This document shows, piece after piece, positions 1-12,000 of a stretch of 64,000 bases of DNA. Numbering within the stretch: position 1 is the stretch's first letter; each line of letters begins with the position of its first letter. A model generated the notes under the pieces. It was given only the letters and a program-made list of their open reading frames with translations. It searched no databases and was not told the origin of the DNA. Position numbers and translations under genes: made by a program. Source of the stretch: Paramacrobiotus metropolitanus (lineage: Eukaryota; Tardigrada; Eutardigrada; Parachela; Macrobiotidae); NCBI RefSeq assembly GCF_019649055.1, contig NW_026570283.1:1-64000 (forward strand), in the 5' to 3' direction.

Positions 1-3000
1 ACATTTCTGCGGAGATACAAATAAACTGGTTAAACTGAGATGGATGGATGACATATGCCGCGGCCTTACAAAGAGGAGGACATCAGGGTGTGCGACACAA
101 CGAAACCAACAAGAGCAACTGCAGCCCTTTGCCAGTAAGTCACCTGCATCGCGAGGTGTCAGTCTAAGCCACCCCTAACTCAGTTGACAATATTATTAAA
201 TAGAATTAGCAAAGCTAATTCCGGTTAACGCAGCGGAGGTGTTCGCAAGGCTGGACGACTTGGTTAACCAGTGTCCAGCCAAGAAAACCCATTAGGGTGT
301 GTCCTGGGAGGCAGATCCCGATGCTGTATAAGCAATGCAGTTTCGGTTGTGGACGTTGCATTTGTAGTGATTGTGCATTTCTGTTAGTGCATTTGAGTTG
401 CTGTCGTATTGGAGTAAAGATGTTTTGCATTTAACAAGTCGTTCTTAAATAACAATACGTCGTCTGCTGTAATACTGCTGTAATAACAATACTGCTGTAA
501 TAACAATACTGCTGTAATAACAATACGTCGTCGTTCGTCGTCGTCGTTCTTTTAATTGAGGATCAATAATTTTTTTTTTTGTTCATTATGCCGTCTCGTC
601 GTGCTGTCTCACAATCAACCAGCCGCCGATCAGATGCGTCTCGTAGCCGTTCGCGCTCCAGATCCACATCCCGGTCGGCTACGCGTTCTCCTCCTCCGTC
701 GTCCAGTTCGTCCAGTCACTCCAGTTCTACGCGCTACCAAGTAAATGATAAGCGCAAAGCATCCACGTCACGCGATTCAAAGCGTCATTCCGTTGGTTCT
801 GGTGAGTCATTAGACCGACTTCTCCGCCTTAAATCGGAATTGCGTCATGAATTACGGAAGTTGGACAATCACACGTCGCAGGTGTTGTCATCTCAACTTC
901 CTTCACGTACACAGTCAGTTTCTCCTAATAAATCCCGAGACAGTGTTTTGCTTGTATCGGAACAACACCATCCTGTCCAGTTTCCACGTTTGCCAATAGC
1001 GGCGAGATTGGGTTTTGAGTTGCCGTCTGTTCCTTCAAGAGTTGAACGTGAATTGCGTGATCGCACCAAGTTTGTTCATTTTAGTGAGCTGCTGTTGGTT
1101 AATCAGAATTTGGATTCTCATGACCGCGGTGATTCATCCCGTGGCAAATTGGCGCCAATTTCTTCATTTGCAGAGTGGTGTGAAGCGTTCTTTGTGTTTA
1201 TGTCTTATCGGGCGCATTACTTCCCTCAGTTGCAGCACCCATTGTTGAAGTATATGAGTATTATTGCGAGTATGGCTAATCCAAAGCGTCAATATCACAT
1301 TAGCCAGTGGCTCGCTTACGACCAGCAATTTCGGATGTTTGCTCGTATGCATCCTGATGATTGTTCGATTTGGCAGCGCACTGATAATGAGATTTTCCGT
1401 TTGACTATGATTATGCCTGGTAATGCTGTTGCTAATCGCGGCAATATCAGTACTTTTGGCAGTGGTTATACTGGTGTAGGTTATACCGGCACTGGACATA
1501 CCGGCTATACCGGCACTGGTTATACCGGTCCTGGTTATACCGGCAATGCGCGTAAGTGTTTACGCTGTCATTTGTTTGGTCATTTGGCTCGTGAATGTCC
1601 TGACAAAATTGCGGAAGATGCTATTCGTATGCAATCCAGTGAGCAGCTTTTTCGCGGGCGTGGAGTATCCGACCGTAGAGCTGTCTGCATCGATTTCAAC
1701 AAAGGAAACTGTTCAACACCATGTAAGAATAAACTTCGGCATATGTGCTCCTATTGTACCGGCGCCACCCATGGAGAGTACAGCTGTTGGAAATTGCGCG
1801 ATGCCGGTAAATCCGGCAACACCGCTTAAAATTGGCGTTTTCATAGAGCTGCTTGCGCCACATCCTGATCGTTCTTTTGTTAATCAGATTGTTACTATTT
1901 TGCAACATGGTGCTAATATCGGTTATTTTGGTCCTCGTGTTTCTGTTTATACACCTAACTGTAAATCGGCTAAAATCCATAAAGATGTTTTACTTAAATC
2001 TGTTCAAAAAGAAATCGATCTTGGTCACACGGTTGGCCCTTTTCGGCATGCACCATTTGTTAACATGGTATGCAGTTCATTAGGCGTGGTGCCTAAAAAG
2101 ACATCTGGTTTTCGTATTATTCTTGATTTATCGCGGCCAGTCGGCCAGTCTGTGAACGATTACATTGATAAAGCTACATTCTCATTATCATTTTGCTCAG
2201 TAGATGACGCTATCGCCTTACTTAAACGATTTGGGAAAGGCGCCTTAATGGCGAAACAGGATATTAAACATGCCTTTCGGCTGATTCCTGTAAGACGAGA
2301 AGACTGGCATTTATTAGGCTATTGTATAGAGGGTCTATATTATTTCGATGTTGTTCTTCCTTTCGGCTGTCGATCCTCGCCATATCTTTTCTGCTTATTC
2401 TCTCAAGCATTACATTGGATTGTTGCCCACATGTTTGGTTTTGATAATTTACTTCATTATATGGATGATTTCTTCTTCGTTGGTAAATCAAAGTCGGCTG
2501 AGTGTACTAATATCGTGCAGCTGTTTATCGCTGCCGCTGATCGGTTGGGTATTCCATTAGCCACAGAAAAGGCAGAAGGACCGGCAACGAAACTGACCTT
2601 TCTTGGTGTTGAATTGGATTCAGTCGCGTGCACTATTGCCTTACCGCCTAATAAGCATGCCGCTATCCTGTTGTTATTACAGCAGTGGGCAGTGCGTTCA
2701 TTGTGCACCAAGACAGAGCTGCAAAGTCTCATTGGTACTTTACAGTTTGCGGCAAAGTGTGTGCCGGTTGGTCGCCTGTTTGTCCGGCGTATGATAAATT
2801 TATTACCTGTATCCGGTACTGACGCAATCGTGCTTGGAGCAGACATCCGGGAAGATATTCAGTGGTGGTTAGATTTTCTCCCTATTTGGAACGGCTCGAA
2901 TTGTTTCCTCGATGTCGATTGGTCGGGTTCTGATGTGCTGCAGTTTTATACTGATGCCTCCAGTACCATTGGTTTTGGTGGTTATTTTAATGGGAAGTGG

Positions 3001-6000
3001 TTTAGTTGTTTGTGGTCTGAGCTAAGTTCTCGGCCGTTTTATTCAATTGAATGGTGCGAGCTTGTTCCTGTCTATGCCGCATGCTGTATATGGGGTTCTG
3101 ATCTCTGTCAGCGAAAAGTGCTGTTACATTGTGACAATTTGGGAGTTGTCCAAGCTTGGAACAAATTCTCCACGTCTTCTTTATCTGTAAATATTTTGAT
3201 GCGTAAGATATTTTTCTTAGCGGCTAAGTATAATTTTAATTTGAAAATTTCGCATATTCCGGGTTGTTCAAATAAGATTGCCGATGCGTTATCTCGGCAA
3301 CAGTGGGTTCGCTTTCGGTCATTAGCACCGCTGGCTGATGCATCGCCATGCGTGTTGCCTGCTGATTTCTTTACTTCTTTTTCGTCATGAATACCACATT
3401 AAAGCGCCTGTTACGTAACCACATATCTTCGTCGACTCGTCGTACATACAGAGCTGGTGTATCGTCATATTTTCGTTTTTGTAAAGTAAAGAGTGTAAAT
3501 GTATTCAGCACTTCGTCTGTTGCACTGTTTATTGCTAATCTTTTTGACAAACATATTGCATATTCAACTTTAAAAGTCTATTAAGCGGCTTTATCTAACT
3601 GGTATAAGGAACACGGATATTCCGACTACACAGATTGTAGTGCTGTAAGACAGGCAGTAAAGGGTTATGCCCGGTTGATTCCACCGGTGCTAGACCGTCG
3701 ATGTCCCGTGACACTTTCCGTTATGAAATGTATTAAACAATGCATTCTTGATTCGGCATTGTCTGCCTATGCACAGTGTTTGCTTTGGGCAGCGTGCACT
3801 ATCGCATTCTTCGGATTTTTACGACCAAGTGAGTTTGTTACCTCACATCGACATTCGTTTATCACTCATCGTACTTTGTTGCAAAGTGATGTTCTAATTA
3901 AAGAACGTTATGTGCTTCTGAATATCAAACGGTCAAAAACCGATCAAGTCGGAAGAGGCTATAAACTTTATTTACGTCCCACTCATCGGTCAGTATGCCC
4001 GTACCGGGCTGTTAAACGGTTTTTGTTGTTGTGTACTGATCGGTTTCCTAGTACCCTTCCCTTTTGTACCTTTGATGACGGTTCTTTCTTGTCTCGCAGC
4101 CGATTTGCAAGTTTGCTTAAATTAGTGTTGCGTTATCATCCTGAACTTAAAGATTTATCTCCACATTCGTTTCGTATCGGCGCAGCGACTGTTGCTGCCG
4201 ATCGTAATTACTCATCCGAGGCTATAATGAAAGCTGGTCGGTGGAAAAGTGATGCGTATGCCCGATACGTTCGTTTACCGCGTACTGTCGAGGGCTTGCG
4301 TCCGTACTAATTTGATGGGGGTTTGGGGGGTTGTTTTAGCAAGGACTGCGGGGCCGGTTGCGCCGGTGTCCCGTGTTCCGGTGCTAGTGTCTTCACCCAA
4401 TGCCCAAATAAAACTGAATCGTTGTTATGTGTTGTTGTTGTTGCACCCGTAGACTGCGTTAAATAGAATTAGCAAAGCTAATTCCGGTTAACGCAGCGGA
4501 GGTGTTCGCAAGGCTGGACGACTTGGTTAACCAGTGTCCAGCCAAGAAAACCCATTAGGGTGTGTCCTGGGAGGCAGATCCCGATGCTGTATAAGCAATG
4601 CAGTTTCGGTTGTGGACGTTGCATTTGTAGTGATTGTGCATTTCTGTTAGTGCATTTGAGTTGCTGTCGTATTGGAGTAAAGATGTTTTGCATTTAACAA
4701 GTCGTTCTTCCCTCCCGCCCACCCTCTTTTGCGAGGGGAAGGGGGGTTGTTTTAGCAAGGACTGCGGGGCCGGTTGCGCCGGTGTCCCGTGTTCCGGTGC
4801 TAGTGTCTTCACCCAATGCCCAAATAAAACTGAATCGTTGTTACGTGTTGTTGTTGTTGCACCCGTAGACTGCGTTAATAACTGCGTTTACTTGCCCTTT
4901 GCTCATACACGCGTTCGTCACTCGTATGGGAACATTGCGATCAATGGCTAGAACCGTCGAACGCTACGACCAATAGACATTGCAAAATGCTGCCACTGTT
5001 CTCTTTTCCAGTTACACCAGACGCGTGGAAGTGGAAATTGAATTCCGTAAAAATGTTCCAAGTCTAATTTCCCACAGTTAGCACATCGTGAGAACGTGAC
5101 AAAAACTCGCAAGTCCTAAAGATCCAAGCGTAAATGTTGTATGCCTGTGAAATCGTTTTTTCCTTTTTATTCGTTTTCAAAACCGTTTTATAATGGAAAG
5201 TACGGAAAAAAGTATTGTATCTGATCAGCGGTTTTATTGCGAAATTTGCGAAATTTCCGGAGAAGAAAGAAGTTATAGCTGTGAGAAAAGCCTGAAAAGA
5301 CATCTGCGTGAATTTCACAAACATCCAAAACACTCTGTAAAAGGTAATAAAAAATTTAATCTCTAGAACGCAAATATTGCATGATTGGATTTTGCAAGAT
5401 ATTGTTAGCACTACTGACTGTCTTTGCAATAGCGTCAGGAGCAGTTAAGGTGTGTGTATGCAACGAAACGAGCTGCGGTTTCCGCTATCTGCACATGGAA
5501 CAATTTGTTAAGCATCTGGCTGAAACCCATGGACTTCAACATCGAATGGTTAATCAGAATTTTGTTGGAGAAGAAGAGTTTGATAACTGGAAATCAGAAA
5601 TGCAGGAGCAAACTTGTTCCCAGTTTAACAAATATTCTGCCCTTACTAAGTCCAGGGATGTGACATGGCAAACTTATCTCTGCTTCCGCAGTCCCCGAAC
5701 AGAAGCTGAAGTGACTTCAACCACGCTAACCTTCCGGTGTTCAGCTTTTTTCAAGGTACAGTTAAAACTACGACTTGGAAGCAGCACTGGTCCAGTTAGC
5801 TGCAGCAACTAGAAAAGATAAAATCAAGTCAGAACTAACAGCGTATTGGGTTGAAATGTTTTACGCTTAACTATTAGCACGTAGCACCTAACTGAAATTT
5901 ACAGTGTCTTCAGATGAAATATCAGCAGCACCTAATTAGTAGCACCTAGTCAAAATTTACAATGTTTGCAGATAAAATATCAGTAGCACCTAATAAGTAG

Positions 6001-9000
6001 CAACTAGCCGAAATTTACAATGGTTTCAGATGAAATATCAGTAGCACCTAATTAGTAGCACCCAGCCAAAATTTACAATGCTTTCAGATGAAATATCAGT
6101 AGCACCTAATTACTAGCACCTAGCCGAAATTTACAAGAGTTTGAGATGAAATATCAGTAGCACCTAATAAGTAGCACCTAGCCGAAATTTACAATGTTTC
6201 AGATGAAATATCAGTAGCACCTAGCCGAATTTTACAATGTTTCAGATAAAATATCAGTAGCACCTAATAAGTAGCAACTAGCCGAAATTTACAATGGTTT
6301 CAGATGAAATATCAGTAGCACCTAATTAGTAGCACCCAGCCAAAATTTACAATGCTTTCAGATAAAATATCAGTAGCACCTAATAAGTAGCACCTAGCCG
6401 AAATTTTTAATGGTTTCAGATGAAATATCAGTAGCACCTAATTAGTAGCACCTAGCCGAAATTTACAATGTTTCAGATGAAATATCAGTAGCACCTAGCC
6501 GAATTTTACAATGTTTCAGATAAAATATCAGTAGCACCTAATTAGTAGCACCTAGTCAAAATTAACACTGTATTGAGTTGAAATATTAGCGGCACTTAAT
6601 TGGTAGCACCTAGCCAAAATTTACAATGCTTTCAGATGAAGTATCAGTAGCACCTAATTAGTAGCACCTAGCCGAAATTTACAATGGTTTCAGATAAAAT
6701 ATCAGTAGCACCTGGTCAAAATTAACACTGTATTGAGTTGAAATATTAGCGGCATTTGATTAGTAGCACCTAGCCAAAATTTTCAATGTTTTCAGATAAA
6801 ATATCAGTAGCACCTAATTAGTAGCACCTAGTCAAAATTTACAATGTTTGTAGATAAAACATCAGTAGCACCTAATTAGTAGCACCTAACCGAAATTTGC
6901 AATGTTTTCAGATAAAATATCAGTAGCACCTAATTAGTAGCACCTAGTCAAAATTAACACTGTATTGAGTTGAAATATTAGCGGCACTTAATTAGTAGCA
7001 CCTAGCCAAAATTTACAATGGTTTCAGATGAAATTTCAGTAGCACCTAGTCAAAATTAACACTGTATTGAGTTGAAATATTAGCGGCACTTGATTAGTAG
7101 CACCTAGCCAAAATTTTCAATGTTTCCAGATAAAATATCAGTAACACCTAATTACTAGCACCTAGTCAAATTAACAATGTACTGAGTTGAAATATTAGCG
7201 GCACTTAATTAGTAGCATCTAATTAAAATTTAAAGTGTTTAATTAGTGGCATCATACCGAAATTTACAGTGGCCACAGCTGAAATATCTGTGACATCTAA
7301 TTAGCAGTTTTATGTTATTGATTAGCCAGTAAGTAAGAAAAAATTACTTAGTAAACAGTAGCCTAACATTAAGCATTCAGTAACCAGCAACGTTTTGGAC
7401 CTGTACAATAGTATCAGTAAGTAAGGTTTTTAAAATAACAGTAAAAGTAAGTTAAAAGTAGAGGAAAATTCTGACTGGCAATATTTCTACTGACAGTATC
7501 ATTTTTATTGGAATTTCTTACGATTTCGCAATAAATTGCTCGTCACCTTCCCGCTTCGCGCGAAATTTGCTTCTTCACATAAGCTTTAGTTATTAGTATT
7601 TGGCTTAGTGAGTAAGTAATCTTTGAGGCGAATTAGTAAACAGCAAATAAAAGTAGCGTTTGGGGCAGCGAAAAAGTAACAGTAAAGTAAGTCTATAAAA
7701 AGCAAAAAAATAAGGAAGAGGTGCAAAAAACTCAGTAACCCATCACTGCGTAATTAGCACCACTTTAGACGAATTTCGCAGCGTATAGAGGTGAAACAGC
7801 AATGGCTTTTAATTTCCATATAATCATCTAAACGAACACTAATTCCACGCAATTAAACTTACTACTCAAAGCTTCCATTATTCTAACATTTTCAGATGTA
7901 CCGTAGCGGAAACGGAATAAGCATTCGTGGCTGCTTGGAACATTATGGCCACGACCCAGCCGAAGACGTGGCACAACAAAGAATTCCAGACAGCATTAGA
8001 CAAGAAATTGCCACACGAGTGAATTTAGGCGTCCCACCCAGAAAAATTGTTCGTGACCTTAGACGATCAGCCTTCCAGAAATATCAAAGCGGTAAAGCGC
8101 AGTTCCATGCAAATTCTTGTTTCATTTAAGTTGGCAAAAAATTTGTATTTATGTTAACAGCTGGACTTCCTCAGAGATTGGCTTTTTTGACCCTGCAGGA
8201 CGTATACAATATTCGGCGTGAGTACGGTTTGGAGTACCACTGCACTGACCCTAGCGATCTCTCCAGTATTGTTCTGGAAGCTGCGCGCCAGACCTCGCTG
8301 CCGGAAGAAGAAAAATCGATTTTGTTTTTCAAACATTTTGGAGACGAATCGGATTTATATCCGGACATCACAGACTCGCATTTTATTTTAATTGTCCAGA
8401 CGGATTCCCAAAAAAAGCACTTAACCAACCTCAGCTGCCGAAGTGTGTGCATCGACGGCACGCACGGAATTACCGGCCGCCCCGAATTTAAACTAATTAC
8501 TTTACTGACACTGGACGACAAGCAGCGAGGAATTGTTGTGGCACACTGCATAACAAACCACGAAGACGAAATTTCTGTAACTCATTTTTTTAAAGCTCTC
8601 GAATGCCAACTGAAAAACAAGGACGTGCAATGGTTTTTATCCGATGACGCAAACGCATTTTATAATGCATGGAAAAACGTTTTTGGAAATGCCGCACAGA
8701 AAATTCTGTGCATTTGGCATGCCCGGAAAAATGTCAATCAATGGCTGGATCGTCGATTGAAATCGCTGCGGTCCATAAAACAGAAATTTCGCGACATTAT
8801 GTATGCTCACAATGAGGAAGCTATGGAAAACGCGGTTGCTGAAATAAGACGAGCAATCAGCAGCCAACCGGATGTTCGGACCTATTTGGAAACACATTAC
8901 CTATGTCGAATTTCTGAGTGGGCACTCTGTCTTCGCTCTGGGGCAGATTTTTCAACAAGCTCCTTCGTGGAAAGTTTCCACAGGTAAGCTATCTGATATC

Positions 9001-12000
9001 ATCACTTACCGAAATAAAAATACTTTCATTTAAAAAAAAGTAAATTACCCATGTGACGGAATTACCAGTAAAGCGATAACAACATTTACCGAATACTATG
9101 TTAGCATACCAGAATAAATCAAAATTAGTACCACCTAAGCTGAGAATTCGTCGCACTAAACAGAAATATCAGTAGCACCTAATTAGTAGCACCAAATCGA
9201 AAGTTACAATTCCTCAAGATAAAATTTCAGAGGCGTTCAATTAGTAGCACCTAGACAATATTTACACTGTATCGAGTTGAAATGTTTGCGGTGGCACCTA
9301 ACCAAAATTTACAATGTCTTCAGGTAAAATATCAACAGCACTTACTGAGTAGCGCCTAAACGAGATAAGAATACAGATATCAAATATCAGTAGCACCTAA
9401 TCAGTAGCATAATCGAAGTTTTTTCAGTTGAATTATCAGTGGCACTTATCAGAATAAAAGTGAGGTGGTACGAGTAGCACTGAATTATCCATTTGCTTTT
9501 CAGAAATCTGAAACGCTCGTACCTGGAAGGAAAAAACGGCTTAAGAATAGACGAATTTCACGATTCGTTAAGTGATTTCATTGAGCACGATTCCATCAAA
9601 CGTTTTGCGGAAGATGCAAAAAAGACTCCATCCTTCAGGATTCGTGAATTAGCAAAAGGTCATCGACGCTCGCAGCTCGTAGAAGATAAATACGAGTTTG
9701 AAGTAGATTCTGACAAGCGGTGGCTGTGCACTAAGCTTTCTGACCCCGATTGTGTTTACGTAATTTTGCAAAAAGATTGTGCAAATGAAAGCTGCGCGTT
9801 CAAATGCCCGGACTGCCGGACAGATGTCTGCGCCCATTCTTTAGTTTGTGACTGCATCGGATCCATCAGTGGTTTCAGAGTGTGCAAACATGTCCATCTG
9901 CTTTGTTCCAGCACGGTTGATGTATCGAACATACATCTACAGGTACAGTACTAATTACTAAATCACTATGCAGTCATAAATATCAACACCAATTTGGTGG
10001 GTAAGTTGTGCAGCATAAGCTTTAAATAATAATTATTACTAGTCACAATTATATTAGTCACATTTCGGCACTCCCTTTATCTGCGTGGGCGACTTTACGT
10101 TTTCGGCAGCATTTACGTAGATAATACTTTATATAACAGTAAATTACTCAGGTCCGTACAAGGTATGAAACGTAAGCAATAAAGTACCTACATACTTTGC
10201 GACCTGAGTTACGAGTTTTAGTCGTCATTACAATTGTTCGAATGTAATTCTCCTTATCACGTCGCGGGTATTCAAAATTATCAGACTTTTCCTATACAAA
10301 CATGTCGAGCGCGGATGCACGTGTTTACTTTGTACCGAATAAAAGGTAAAAAAAGATAGAGTACGAAGTGGTCACCTAATAAATTTTATAGAAAACGCGC
10401 GGCGAAGTTAGCCATGTAGATCTGAGAAGTGTGGGAGGCGAATCGACAGGAGTTCCCTATACATTCAGCGAAGCGGTTGAACTGGAGCAAAATTACAGCC
10501 TAGCTGACATTGACCTTTCCGGACAAGTGGTATGCACTGACAACTCAAGTTCCATGGTCAGTGAAGCGAACAAAACGGCACGTTCAAGCCAGAAGAAACA
10601 TAGAAAGAAAGATTTCAAGGGCAGACTGTCGTCTCTAATGGATATCATTACCAAGCTGAGTGCAAGTCAAACCATGGAGGATTATGACGATATCGACAAA
10701 CTTGCATCGCTGGCGGAAACCCTCGACGTTAAGCGGACGCTAAAATTAAGCCACCCGACAATCGTGCTTGATAAAGCCCGGCAGCGTAATTCCCGACTAA
10801 AAGTCCAGAGCAGAAAATTTAAGAAAACGAAGAAAAGCTGTGGTCTACAACTGACCAACAAAAAGGTCGGTGGTATGAGTACTAAATTAACGAAGTAAAA
10901 TTTCGCTTGTTCTGTCGTGGTTAATTGTCATATCGTCAGTTTTAATTATCAGGACAATAATAGAATTTTGTATGCTTGCAGTGTACAAACGGAAGTTATG
11001 TTTGATTCAGAAAAAATGTTTCGATAACTTGCGAATTATATAAAATACGTATTTGTTAAACAAAACATTTTTTGATTTTGATGTGGTAGCTGATACGCGG
11101 TAGTTCTCAATCCTTTTCACCTAGAAACCGACCCAGTTCAGCATCGTGGGGATCGGGACTTTTATCGGTTATCCGACGCCGTTCGCGTATACCGTAGCTT
11201 ATTGATTTTATCTAATTATGCCACAATGAAATATCAGCTCACGTGCATAGCCATTCAGTAAGTCTTGAAAATAACAAAATAACAATTCGAAAATATTGAA
11301 ATATTCGTGCCGTTAGTTTTCATGCTGTACAACAGTTATTGGCACAACTGTGCATATGTTGGTCAACCTAGCAAACGGTGGCCGTAGAAAATCATGACAA
11401 ACTATCAGGAGAACCAGAACTAACGACACTGTTACAACTTCCCATGTACAGTTAGTTCCTAGTGTCACGCGGACTCAAACAGCGGAATTCCAACCGTTCC
11501 ATCCGTGCTTCAGTTCCATGTGGCGGCGCAATTCGGGAATCTGTCCTCCGTTAAAGCCGCTTTCCGAGCACAAGCTGCAGTGCAAGCGCAGCTGATACTT
11601 TGGATACTGCTTCAAGTGCTCCTTTCGGAAGTGCTGATGCATGGTATACATACTCATAGAAAGATACTTTGGCACGGAGCAGTTCGGCAGGGGACAACGA
11701 GCTCTTTTCTGCGGAAACAGTAACAATTACACCACCAACTTTGCCAAAAATTAAAAATATTTGCAAAACAGACCAAAGAAAAGAAAATCTAAATTCTGAT
11801 AAGAAATTCGAAGTGTTATTTCGATACCCTTTCAATCAGTATACATAATATTGAAGAGTCATGCGACGCAATAACTGTGTTTGAAGAATTTAGTATAAAT
11901 TAATAAAAATCGTCCAAATCGTGTTAACGGCAAAGTCGGCAATAACTTACAGCGTCCCACTTTACGTCAAAAATGACTGGTTCCTTTCTTTCTTCGGCCT

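Larger units (their letters stand above)
198..4876 (+). mobile_element. Ngaro/DIRS-type tyrosine-recombinase retrotransposon with split direct repeats
   Basis: The element has the order A1 (198-446), gag, RT/RNase H, tyrosine recombinase, B1 (4325-4460), A2 (4461-4709), B2 (4741-4876). A1 and A2 look identical over 249 bp, and B1 and B2 differ by about one base in 136. This split-direct-repeat layout, together with a tyrosine recombinase instead of a DDE integrase, is the known hallmark of Ngaro/PAT-like members of the DIRS order. No target-site duplication is expected for this class and none is seen. The near-identical repeats argue for a fairly recent insertion, but the recombinase frame has an in-frame stop, so this copy may no longer move unless helped in trans. 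The element sits 33 bp from the left end of a MULE transposon, in the same host intron. Confidence 0.88.

Noticed and set aside
198-4709. A1/A2 copies read as LTRs of a classical LTR retrotransposon
   Set aside because: The second copy is internal to the right end (B1-A2-B2 order), there is no TG...CA end or target duplication, and the element encodes a tyrosine recombinase, not a DDE integrase.
5868-7305. Regular short repeats that might look like a CRISPR array
   Set aside because: The units are directly abutting and imperfect with no unique spacers, and the DNA is eukaryotic; it is an intronic satellite.
8171-8551. A 126-codon minus-strand ORF
   Set aside because: It is antisense to the transposase catalytic exon and follows from its codon composition.
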